DNA from: JANMZR01 sp031383555
GTDB lineage: Bacteria > Bacteroidota > Bacteroidia > Cytophagales > Spirosomataceae
Length of the DNA stretch: 5,395 nucleotides
Assembly (NCBI GenBank): GCA_031383555.1
Contig: JANMZR010000061.1
Location: forward strand, 1-5,395
Direction: 5' to 3'
In this document: positions 1 through 5,333 of the stretch, one piece after another
Numbering within the stretch: the stretch's first letter is position 1
Layout of the letters: every line of letters begins with the position of its first letter
Position numbers and translations under genes: made by a program
Notes under the pieces: generated by a model
Told to the model about the DNA's origin: nothing
The model's database searches: none
The model's input: the letters and a program-made list of their open reading frames with translations, nothing else

Positions 1-156
1 GTAATGGTAGTTGCCTTCATCTTTTTGGGCAATATTATGGGCTGCTTTCCAATCGCCTTTAGCATCGTACCAAAGTGCCTCTAATAATTCAGAAATATTG
101 TTAGGCATAGAATTTAGTTCCAATGATTTTTTGAAATCGGCTAAGATCATGTTCAT
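1..156 (-). CDS. Conserved small hypothetical protein, N-terminal part (cut by window edge)
   Basis: The minus strand is open from an ATG at 156-154 to the left edge, giving 52 residues that begin MNMILADFKKSLE and contain LLEALWYDAKGDWKAAHNIA. That block resembles a widespread family of soluble proteins of roughly 90-100 residues with unknown function, which I recognise from memory by its 'ALWYDAKGDW..AH..AQ' core followed by a His/Tyr-rich half. The visible part has no signal peptide or membrane segment, so it is probably cytoplasmic. A second in-frame ATG two codons later (150-148) is an equally good start and would begin MILADFKKSLE. A TAnnTTTG-type box lies upstream on the same strand. 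The gene is divergent from the agmatine deiminase gene and so not in its operon. I assign no function. The overlapping plus-strand frame (11-199) has no recognisable features and is treated as a shadow. Confidence 0.75.
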   Translation of the reverse strand, partial: MNMILADFKKSLELNSMPNNISELLEALWYDAKGDWKAAHNIAQKDEGNYHY

Positions 157-190
157 ATATTTTGATAATTTACACCTATTCTTTGTTTTA

Positions 191-198
191 CAAATCTA
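191..198 (-). promoter_or_regulatory. Candidate -7 box for the minus-strand small gene
   Basis: Read on the minus strand this is TAGATTTG, a perfect match to the Bacteroidota -7 consensus TAnnTTTG, and it is followed by TA. It lies 34 bases upstream of the ATG at 156, which would leave a leader of roughly 25-30 nt. No TTG -33 element is seen at the usual spacing, so this is a motif match only, in AT-rich DNA where chance matches occur. Confidence 0.35.
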
Positions 199-242
199 AC
201 TATTTTTGGTAAAAAGGGGCTAAAAATGGCCTTTAAATTGGT

Positions 243-250
243 TATCTTTG
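243..250 (+). promoter_or_regulatory. Candidate -7 box for the agmatine deiminase gene
   Basis: TATCTTTG matches the Bacteroidota -7 consensus TAnnTTTG perfectly and is followed by TA. Transcription would begin around 256-258, only about 15-17 nt before the TTG start at 273. The nearest upstream TTG (206-208) is too far away (34 bases) to be a normal -33 element. The box sits in the 116-bp divergent region, where a promoter must exist if this gene is transcribed on its own. Confidence 0.4.
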
Positions 251-272
251 TACAAATATCAACTATTTTCTT

Positions 273-1331
273 TTGAATTTGAAATTAACTAATACTCCAA
301 AATCGCAAGGATTTTTTTTTCCTCCAGAGTGGCATCCACATTTTGCAACTTGGATTACTTTTCCTCATAACGATGCTTCGTGGCAAGGTCAAAAAAGAGA
401 GAAAATGTATGATAATTATATTCAATTGATAAAAACAATTTCAACAAAAGAAAAAGTTTGTATCAATGCTAATAATACTGATTTAGAGCAATTTATACTC
501 GAGTTATTTTTGGAAAATGAAGTTAATCTTAATCAAATTGAAATAGTAGTAAATCCTACAAACGATGCTTGGTGTCGTGACCACGGTCCCGCTTTTTTAA
601 TTAATCCAGTCACTAAACAGCGAATGATTGTAGACTGGGAGTACAACGCTTGGGGAGGCAAATATCCGCCGTTTTCAGATGATAATAATTTACCTAAACA
701 AATCGCAAAGCAGCGAAATTTACCTTTTGTAAGCCCAGGAATTGTAATGGAGGGCGGCTCAGTGGAATTTAATGGAGCGGGTACAATTCTTACAAGCAGA
801 AGTTGCCTTTTAAATAAGAACCGAAACCCACATTTGAATCAAGCCCAAATTGAGCAATATCTTTGTGAGTATTATGGGGTCGACCAGATACTTTGGGTTG
901 AAGACGGTATAGTGGGTGATGATACCGATGGTCATATTGACGATACAACTCGATTTGTTAATGATGATACCGTGATTACCATGGTTGAAAACAACTCACA
1001 TGATGAAAATTATGAGGTATTAAAAAATAATTTGATCTTACTCAAAAAAATGAGGTTGATTAATAGTAAGCAATTGAATGTCATTGAGTTACCAATGCCT
1101 GATCCTATAATTATAGATGGTTTTAGGGTACCAGCTTCATATGGTAATTTTCTAATTTGTAACGCTGGAGTATTAGTGCCTACATTTAAGTCTAATAAAG
1201 ACCAAGCGGCCATTGATATTCTCGAAAGCGTAATAAAGGATCGACCTGTAATCGGTTTGGATTCAACCGATATTATTTGGGGGCAAGGCAGCTTCCATTG
1301 TTTGACACAACAAGAGCCTCTTGTATTTTAA
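273..1331 (+). CDS. aguA: Agmatine deiminase (agmatine iminohydrolase), PAD_porph family
   Basis: The product (352 aa) is a full-length member of the agmatine deiminase / Porphyromonas-type peptidylarginine deiminase family, close to the usual length of about 340-370. Known role of the family: hydrolysis of agmatine to N-carbamoylputrescine and ammonia, part of the arginine-to-putrescine route, in the cytoplasm. Visible motifs: PPEWHPHFATW (17-27) at the N-terminus; NDAWCRDHGPAF (97-108) with Asp103; EGGSVE (160-165); GDDTDGHIDD (215-224) with His221; and GQGSFHCLTQQEP (337-349) with the predicted nucleophile Cys343. Together these give the Cys/His/acidic catalytic set of the guanidino-modifying enzymes. 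There is no signal peptide, which fits agmatine deiminase better than a secreted peptidylarginine deiminase. The frame opens after a stop at 234-236, and no ATG lies between it and the conserved region, so the start is TTG at 273 or TTG at 279. No Shine-Dalgarno sequence is visible. The usual partner, N-carbamoylputrescine amidase (aguB), is not in this window. Substrate specificity is inferred from the family. Confidence 0.93.
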   Translation: MNLKLTNTPKSQGFFFPPEWHPHFATWITFPHNDASWQGQKREKMYDNYIQLIKTISTKEKVCINANNTDLEQFILELFLENEVNLNQIEIVVNPTNDAWCRDHGPAFLINPVTKQRMIVDWEYNAWGGKYPPFSDDNNLPKQIAKQRNLPFVSPGIVMEGGSVEFNGAGTILTSRSCLLNKNRNPHLNQAQIEQYLCEYYGVDQILWVEDGIVGDDTDGHIDDTTRFVNDDTVITMVENNSHDENYEVLKNNLILLKKMRLINSKQLNVIELPMPDPIIIDGFRVPASYGNFLICNAGVLVPTFKSNKDQAAIDILESVIKDRPVIGLDSTDIIWGQGSFHCLTQQEPLVF

Positions 1332-1394
1332 ATATTTAACCATTTTGATTTTAATTACTATCTTTAAAAAACAAACTATTAACACTTTTTAACA

Positions 1395-1427
1395 GCCTTT
1401 TTTCAAAGTATTCACGTTATAAAAGGC
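1395..1427 (+). terminator. Weak inverted repeat downstream of aguA, possible terminator
   Basis: GCCTTTT at 1395-1401 pairs perfectly with AAAAGGC at 1421-1427, with a 19-nt loop. The stem is short, the loop is long and only CTTTAT follows rather than a T tract, so it would be a poor intrinsic terminator. An alternative, entirely A/T hairpin exists slightly upstream (1364-1370 with 1386-1392). The position between two apparently separate transcription units is the main reason to list it. Confidence 0.2.
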
Positions 1428-1443
1428 CTTTATCAAATATTTG
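1422..1443. repeat. Two adjacent 10-bp perfect palindromes upstream of the chaperone operon
   Basis: AAAGGCCTTT (1422-1431) and CAAATATTTG (1434-1443) are each perfect loopless palindromes, separated by two bases. They end three bases before the candidate -7 box at 1447-1454. Loopless palindromes more often mark a dimeric DNA-binding site than an RNA hairpin, so an operator is possible. In AT-rich DNA the second one could easily arise by chance. The first palindrome also overlaps the right arm of the weak inverted repeat at 1395-1427. Confidence 0.25.
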
Positions 1444-1446
1444 CAA

Positions 1447-1454
1447 TAATTTTG
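1447..1454 (+). promoter_or_regulatory. Candidate distal -7 box for the chaperone operon
   Basis: TAATTTTG matches TAnnTTTG and is followed by TATAT. A start near 1460 would give a leader of about 134 nt before the ATG at 1594. No clear TTG -33 element is present. The surrounding 15 bases (1445-1459) are repeated with one mismatch at 5319-5333, in the other intergenic region, which modestly raises the chance that this is a used promoter sequence. Confidence 0.35.
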
Positions 1455-1536
1455 TATATATTTAGTTTTACCCTTACAAATCTAATTTTTGAATTGATTT
1501 AAAAAATAGATTTTATATATTTTTTTAACGGGTAAA

Positions 1537-1544
1537 TACATTTG
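1537..1544 (+). promoter_or_regulatory. Candidate proximal -7 box for the chaperone operon
   Basis: TACATTTG matches the TAnnTTTG consensus and lies 49 bases upstream of the ATG at 1594, which would leave a leader of about 40-45 nt. No -33 TTG is present at normal spacing. It competes with the distal box at 1447-1454 and the sequence alone cannot decide between them. An AAGGAG at 1559-1564 lies in this leader but is 29 bases from the ATG, too far to act as a normal ribosome binding site. Confidence 0.3.
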
Positions 1545-1593
1545 ATTTCCATAAAGCTAAGGAGTAAAGAGAGAAATCAATAAATTAAAAATA

Positions 1594-3897
1594 ATGACAT
1601 ATAAATTAGTATTTTTTATATTTTTCACTTTTACTTTATTTGGGCAAATCACTAAAAAACAATTAGATGATGTACCTTCGGTAGCCGAATTAGTGCAACC
1701 AGAGCCTATTTTATTAAGTATTGGTAAAAAAACTTTCACAGTCAAAGAGTTCAATCAGATCTATAAAAGGAATGTGCTTACTGATACACTTCCTGAAAAA
1801 ACCCCAAAACAGTTTTTAGATTATTTTATTCAAAAACAATTATTTGTTGCGAAGGCTGAAAAAGAAGGGCTTGACACCACCATGGCCTTTCGTGAGGAAA
1901 TCACAACTATAAAAAGAGAGTTGACCGCTTCCTTTATGGTCGAGAAATCAGTTAATGATGCCTTGATGAAAGAAGCTTACAGCAGGCTTGAAACAGAAGT
2001 AAATGTTGCTCATATTTTACTTGATTTAAGTGAATTTGCCAGCCCAGATGATACCCTTATGGCTTACAATAAGTTGTATGAATTAAGAAGTAGAATACTC
2101 AACGGCGAAAAATTCAATGAACTTGCGTTGAAAAATTCTGCAGATGGAACAGTGAAAAAAGACGAAGGAAATTTGGGATACATAACTGCATTTCAAACTT
2201 TATATCCTTTTGAATCAGCCTGTTATAATACACCAGTAGGCAAAATTTCACTTCCATTTCGTACCAATCACGGCTATCATATTGTAAAAGTGTTAGCAAA
2301 AAGAGAATACCAACGTTGGAAAGCGTCACATATTTTTGTTGCCATAAAACCAAATTCAATAGAAAGTGATGAAGCCACGGCTAAGAAAAAAATTGATGGC
2401 TTATATGAAAGACTATTAAAACTAGAAAACTTTGAAAACCTAGCTAGGTTGTATTCTGAAGATCAGACAACTAATACAAAAGGAGGGGTTTTTAGAAGGC
2501 TTTTTGGTACCGACGAATTGGAAAAATCTTTTGAAGATGCTTTATTTTCTTTGAAAAAAAATGGAACTTTTTCTGAGCCAATTCGTACTTCGAAAGGTTG
2601 GCATATTGTTCGATTAATAGAAAAACAAGAGTTGAAACCATTTAGTGAAATGTACAATTATTTGCAAAATAAAGTTTTATCAGATAGTCGATTTGAATTA
2701 TCGAAAAAGGCCTTATTACAAAGGATAAAAAAGGAGAATCAGTTTAAGGTATATCAGTCGGTGATTGATGAAAGTAAAGATTTGATAGATAGCCTTTTAT
2801 CTAATAAAATTGATGTAGATACTCAGCAATTTGATTTAAGTTTAAAGCCAATATTTACAATTGGACAGAAAGATATTCTTGCCAAAAAATTTATTGAATT
2901 TGCTCAACAAAAATATGTAAAATCGAAGAAAATTTACCATGAAATATACCCAAGTTTATGGTATGATGAGTTTGAAATGATTGAGAATATGGACTACGAA
3001 GAGGCTGCTCTTGAGAAGAAAAATTTAGAATTTGGGAATTTGATTTCGGAATATAGAGAAGGAATTTTAATTCAGAATATTGAGGAAAATTACTTAAAAA
3101 CTAGTATTTTAGAAGATACAACCGCACAAAGGAATTATTTTATCAAAAACGTTGAAAAATATACATTGCCTGAACGCATAAATCTAGAGATTTTTGATGC
3201 TAGTAATGCTGATAATTTAAAAAAAGCAAAAGATATTTTTTCAAAGGAACCTTTTATAATTAGCTTAAAATGGAATGATTTATTATTTTCCAAAAATCAA
3301 TCGGAAGTATCTGAAAACCACCAATTACATTTAAAAGATTTGGCAATATTACTGCTGAAAAACCAAAGCTATCAAATAGAAATCTCGGGAAACATAGATC
3401 CTGATGAAACTGAGGTCGTTTCAAGTGAAAGGGTTCAAAAAGTGATTAAGTATTTGGCAACATTAGGCATACCAGTTGAGAGAATAATTGAAAAAGACAA
3501 TGGTAAGTTTCAACCGATTTCTAAAACGGAAAGAGATAAAAATATGAGGGTAAGTTTCAAATTGTTTTCCTTCAATAAACAAGATGTGGTGAAATTTCAA
3601 AATGCACTTAAGCCTGAAAGCCTAAAAGTAATAAGTGGTTATTTTAAAAAAGGAGAAAATAAAACGGTAGATTTGCTTAAATGGCAATTGGGTGAGCAAC
3701 AAATGGAAAAAAGTGGGCGATTTATTTTCGCCAACGTTTTAAATATTGAGCCAGCCCGAAAAATGAATTTTTATGAAGCCAAGGGTAGGGTAATTAAAGC
3801 CATGCAAGTAGCTAAAGAAAATGAAATGATAGAAAAATTGAAGGAAATATTTCCAGTAATAATTAATGATGATCTTTTAAAAAAGATTTCAAAATAG
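1594..3897 (+). CDS. Periplasmic PpiC/SurA-type peptidyl-prolyl isomerase with two parvulin domains and an embedded OmpA-like domain
   Basis: A 767-aa exported foldase. Known family role: cis-trans isomerisation of Xaa-Pro bonds and chaperoning of outer-membrane or secreted proteins in the periplasm. Order of parts: signal peptide 1-17 (MTYKLVFFIF core, likely cut at G17/Q18, with no lipobox Cys); SurA-like N-region about 35-130 with the TVKEFNQIYKRN motif; parvulin domain 1 about 134-236, with His140 (AHILL) and His229 (GYHIV); parvulin domain 2 about 241-344, with His246 (SHIF) and His337 (GWHIV); a helical charged region about 345-550; an OmpA-like segment about 556-658; and a C-terminal family block about 661-767 (GYFKKGENK, then FYEAKGRVI at 726-734). 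Both parvulin domains keep the two flanking histidines, so both may be active. The ATG at 1594 is the first possible ATG after the in-frame stop at 1558 and gives a good signal peptide. No Shine-Dalgarno sequence is near. The SurA-like gene follows after 9 bp. From memory, homologues without the OmpA-like part run to roughly 650-700 aa, so the extra length fits an insertion. Confidence 0.92.
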   Translation: MTYKLVFFIFFTFTLFGQITKKQLDDVPSVAELVQPEPILLSIGKKTFTVKEFNQIYKRNVLTDTLPEKTPKQFLDYFIQKQLFVAKAEKEGLDTTMAFREEITTIKRELTASFMVEKSVNDALMKEAYSRLETEVNVAHILLDLSEFASPDDTLMAYNKLYELRSRILNGEKFNELALKNSADGTVKKDEGNLGYITAFQTLYPFESACYNTPVGKISLPFRTNHGYHIVKVLAKREYQRWKASHIFVAIKPNSIESDEATAKKKIDGLYERLLKLENFENLARLYSEDQTTNTKGGVFRRLFGTDELEKSFEDALFSLKKNGTFSEPIRTSKGWHIVRLIEKQELKPFSEMYNYLQNKVLSDSRFELSKKALLQRIKKENQFKVYQSVIDESKDLIDSLLSNKIDVDTQQFDLSLKPIFTIGQKDILAKKFIEFAQQKYVKSKKIYHEIYPSLWYDEFEMIENMDYEEAALEKKNLEFGNLISEYREGILIQNIEENYLKTSILEDTTAQRNYFIKNVEKYTLPERINLEIFDASNADNLKKAKDIFSKEPFIISLKWNDLLFSKNQSEVSENHQLHLKDLAILLLKNQSYQIEISGNIDPDETEVVSSERVQKVIKYLATLGIPVERIIEKDNGKFQPISKTERDKNMRVSFKLFSFNKQDVVKFQNALKPESLKVISGYFKKGENKTVDLLKWQLGEQQMEKSGRFIFANVLNIEPARKMNFYEAKGRVIKAMQVAKENEMIEKLKEIFPVIINDDLLKKISK
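3259..3567 (+). other. OmpA-like (peptidoglycan-binding type) domain inside the parvulin chaperone
   Basis: Residues about 556-658 of the 767-aa chaperone follow the OmpA C-terminal pattern in order: LLFSKNQSEV (563-572), in the place of the 'ILFDFNSAEL' strand; a helix HLKDLAILLLKN (579-590); YQIEISGNID (593-602), in the place of 'l.IeGHTD'; SSERVQKVIKYLATLGIPVE (610-629), in the place of 'LSxxRAxxVxxYLxxxGI'; and ERDKNMRVSF (646-655), in the place of 'xRxxNRRVEF'. Asp602 and Arg613 occupy the positions that bind diaminopimelate in OmpA-family domains. The loop between them is 4 residues shorter than in Escherichia coli OmpA, and the usual Asn in it is missing. The domain is therefore divergent, and binding of peptidoglycan is inference. 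Confidence 0.72.
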
Positions 3898-3906
3898 AAT
3901 TTACAG

Positions 3907-5256
3907 ATGAATAAATTAACAAATAGTATTGGTTTAATTATTATGGTTATTTTAGTAAGTATCACTAAAATCGATGCACAATTAAAACCAGTAGTAATAG
4001 ATAGAATTATTGCGAAGGTGGATAATCATTATATCCTAAATTCGGACCTCGAGGGTGCTCTGGCGCAGTATCAAGAGGAAAAAGAAAAACCAGGCAAATG
4101 CCAAGTATTGCAGCAAATGATTACTTCAAAGTTACTTCTAGCCAAATCTGAAATTGACTCTGTTTATGTTGAAGATAAAATGGTTGATTCGGAGCTATCA
4201 GGCCGTATGGATATGTTTATTCAGCGATTTGGCTCTGAAAAAAACCTAGTTGAAGCCTATGGAAAAAGTGTGGAAACGCTGAAAAATGAATTGCGATTAC
4301 AAATAAAAGAGCAAATGGTGGGACGAAGAATGCAAAGTAAAATCACCGAAAATGTAAAAATCACGCCAAGTGAAGTTCAACGGTTTTTCAATGAAATACC
4401 TAAAGATAGTATTCCATATATGCCTTCTGAAGTGGAAATTGGGCAAATAGTACGTATTGCAAAAGCCACAAAAGATGAAAAATCGGTAATCAGGCAGAAG
4501 TTGATAGATATTAAAAAAAGAATAGAATTGGGCGAAGATTTTTCAAAATTAGCCATAGAATTTTCTGAGGATTTGGGTTCAGGGAAAAATGGTGGTAATC
4601 TAGGTTTTGCAAAAAGGGGTATGATGGTTTCTGAATTTGAAGCGGCAGCATTAAAGCTAAAACCCAATCAAATGTCGGAAATAGTTGAATCAGAATTCGG
4701 CTTTCACCTCATTCAATTATTGGAAATTAGGGGCCAGGAGTACAACAGTAATCATATTTTGTTGAGGCCCGACTATGCAAAATTAGACATGAAAGCACCA
4801 ACCCAATATTTGGATAGTATAAGAACCTTGATAGTGGCTGATAGTATTAAATTTGAAAAAGCTGCTAAATTACATTCAGAAGATAAAGGAACAGCTGACT
4901 CAGGCGGTATGATTGCCGACCCTGAAACAAGATCATATAAACTTCCTTTGGACTCTTCTATGGACCCAAGTCTCTATTTTACTATCGATTCAATGGTGGT
5001 TGGTAAAATTTCACCACCAATTCAGTTTAGAACCGATGACGGTAAAAATGCTGTAAGAATATTATACTACAAGAAAAAACATGAACCACACTATGCTAAT
5101 ATGAAGGACGACTTTCAGAAATTAAGTGCTTATGCTATTTCTCGAAAAAAGGCAAATTTAACTGATAAATGGCTTGCTGGGGCTGTTAAAGACGTATTTA
5201 TCAATGTTGTTCCTGATTTTAAAGATTGCAATATTTTTGGATCCAAATCAGACTAA
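3907..5256 (+). CDS. surA: SurA-like periplasmic chaperone / peptidyl-prolyl isomerase
   Basis: A 449-aa SurA-like protein; SurA escorts unfolded outer-membrane proteins across the periplasm. Parts: signal peptide 1-24 (hydrophobic IGLIIMVILVSI, cut after IDA before Q25); SurA N-terminal chaperone domain about 28-165, with VIDRIIAKVDNHYILNSDLE (30-49); parvulin domain 1 about 174-275; parvulin domain 2 about 280-391; and a C-terminal helix with an ending rich in aromatic and acidic residues. Each parvulin domain keeps only one of the two usual active-site histidines. Domain 1 has IGQIV (178-182) where HIL is expected but keeps His267 in GFHLI. Domain 2 has His283 in NHILL but DGKNAV (378-383) where GyHIv is expected. 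Chaperone activity therefore seems more likely than strong isomerase activity. Cys65 and Cys441 are the only cysteines. The ATG lies 9 bp after the upstream stop codon, with no Shine-Dalgarno sequence, so it is almost certainly co-transcribed with the larger parvulin gene. The surA symbol rests on architecture, and Bacteroidota often carry several such paralogues. Confidence 0.9.
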   Translation: MNKLTNSIGLIIMVILVSITKIDAQLKPVVIDRIIAKVDNHYILNSDLEGALAQYQEEKEKPGKCQVLQQMITSKLLLAKSEIDSVYVEDKMVDSELSGRMDMFIQRFGSEKNLVEAYGKSVETLKNELRLQIKEQMVGRRMQSKITENVKITPSEVQRFFNEIPKDSIPYMPSEVEIGQIVRIAKATKDEKSVIRQKLIDIKKRIELGEDFSKLAIEFSEDLGSGKNGGNLGFAKRGMMVSEFEAAALKLKPNQMSEIVESEFGFHLIQLLEIRGQEYNSNHILLRPDYAKLDMKAPTQYLDSIRTLIVADSIKFEKAAKLHSEDKGTADSGGMIADPETRSYKLPLDSSMDPSLYFTIDSMVVGKISPPIQFRTDDGKNAVRILYYKKKHEPHYANMKDDFQKLSAYAISRKKANLTDKWLAGAVKDVFINVVPDFKDCNIFGSKSD

Positions 5257-5275
5257 TTTATTTTATTCAATTTTT

Positions 5276-5299
5276 TTTCTAATTTCTAATTTCTAATTT
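5276..5299. repeat. Short tandem repeat, TTTCTAA, about 3.4 copies
   Basis: The 7-bp unit TTTCTAA occurs three times exactly (5276-5282, 5283-5289, 5290-5296), followed by a partial copy. It sits 19 bp after the surA stop codon, directly after a T run (5271-5278). The rest of the 139-bp tail (5257-5395) is AT-rich, has no ATG on either strand after about 5257 and no convincing hairpin, so I see no gene in it. Confidence 0.8.
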
Positions 5300-5306
5300 T
5301 TAGTGC

Positions 5307-5333
5307 TATTTTTGAGTTAATTATTTTGTATAT
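5307..5333 (+). promoter_or_regulatory. Possible promoter region for a gene beyond the right edge
   Basis: TATTTTTG at 5307-5314 matches TAnnTTTG. Just downstream, the 15 bases at 5319-5333 match 1445-1459, upstream of the chaperone operon, at 14 of 15 positions, including TTTTGTATAT. In this second copy the -7 box reads TTATTTTG, one base off consensus. No TTG -33 element is apparent at either. The next gene is not in the window, so its direction is unknown and this call is tentative. Confidence 0.22.

Noticed and set aside
11..199. Plus-strand open frame of 62 codons at the left edge
   Set aside because: It overlaps the minus-strand frame whose translation resembles a known small conserved family, has no recognisable domain, and has composition typical of a reverse-strand shadow.
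1010..1213. Minus-strand open frame inside aguA
   Set aside because: It lies entirely within a gene with strong family motifs on the other strand and shows no motif or promoter of its own.
273..1331. Secreted peptidylarginine deiminase (virulence type) as an alternative to agmatine deiminase
   Set aside because: The protein has no signal peptide or extra C-terminal domains and has the compact length and motif set of agmatine deiminases.
1364..1392. A/T-only inverted repeat (TTAAAAA and TTTTTAA, 15-nt loop) after aguA
   Set aside because: A seven-pair stem without any G-C pair and with a long loop is not stable enough to call a terminator, and such pairs are common in this AT-rich region.
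1559..1564. AAGGAG as a ribosome binding site for the large parvulin gene
   Set aside because: It lies 29 bases from the ATG, far outside normal spacing, and genes in this phylum usually do without such a site.
1557..1754. Minus-strand open frame over the start of the large parvulin gene
   Set aside because: It overlaps the signal peptide coding region and leader of the real gene and resembles nothing.
2114..2657. Two minus-strand open frames (2114-2359 and 2463-2657) inside the parvulin domains
   Set aside because: They are antisense to conserved parvulin coding sequence, with no independent support.
3771..3965. Minus-strand open frame across the junction of the two chaperone genes
   Set aside because: It spans the 9-bp gap between two well-supported plus-strand genes and is rich in Ile and Phe because it is antisense to Lys/Asn-rich sequence.
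4377..4667. Minus-strand 96-codon open frame inside surA
   Set aside because: It is the longest shadow frame but is antisense to parvulin domain 1 and has no recognisable motif.
5236..5247. 12-bp perfect palindrome TTTGGATCCAAA at the end of surA, considered as a terminator
   Set aside because: It has no loop, so it would form at most a 4-bp stem, lies inside the coding sequence, and the T run comes 23 bases later. Probably a chance palindrome.
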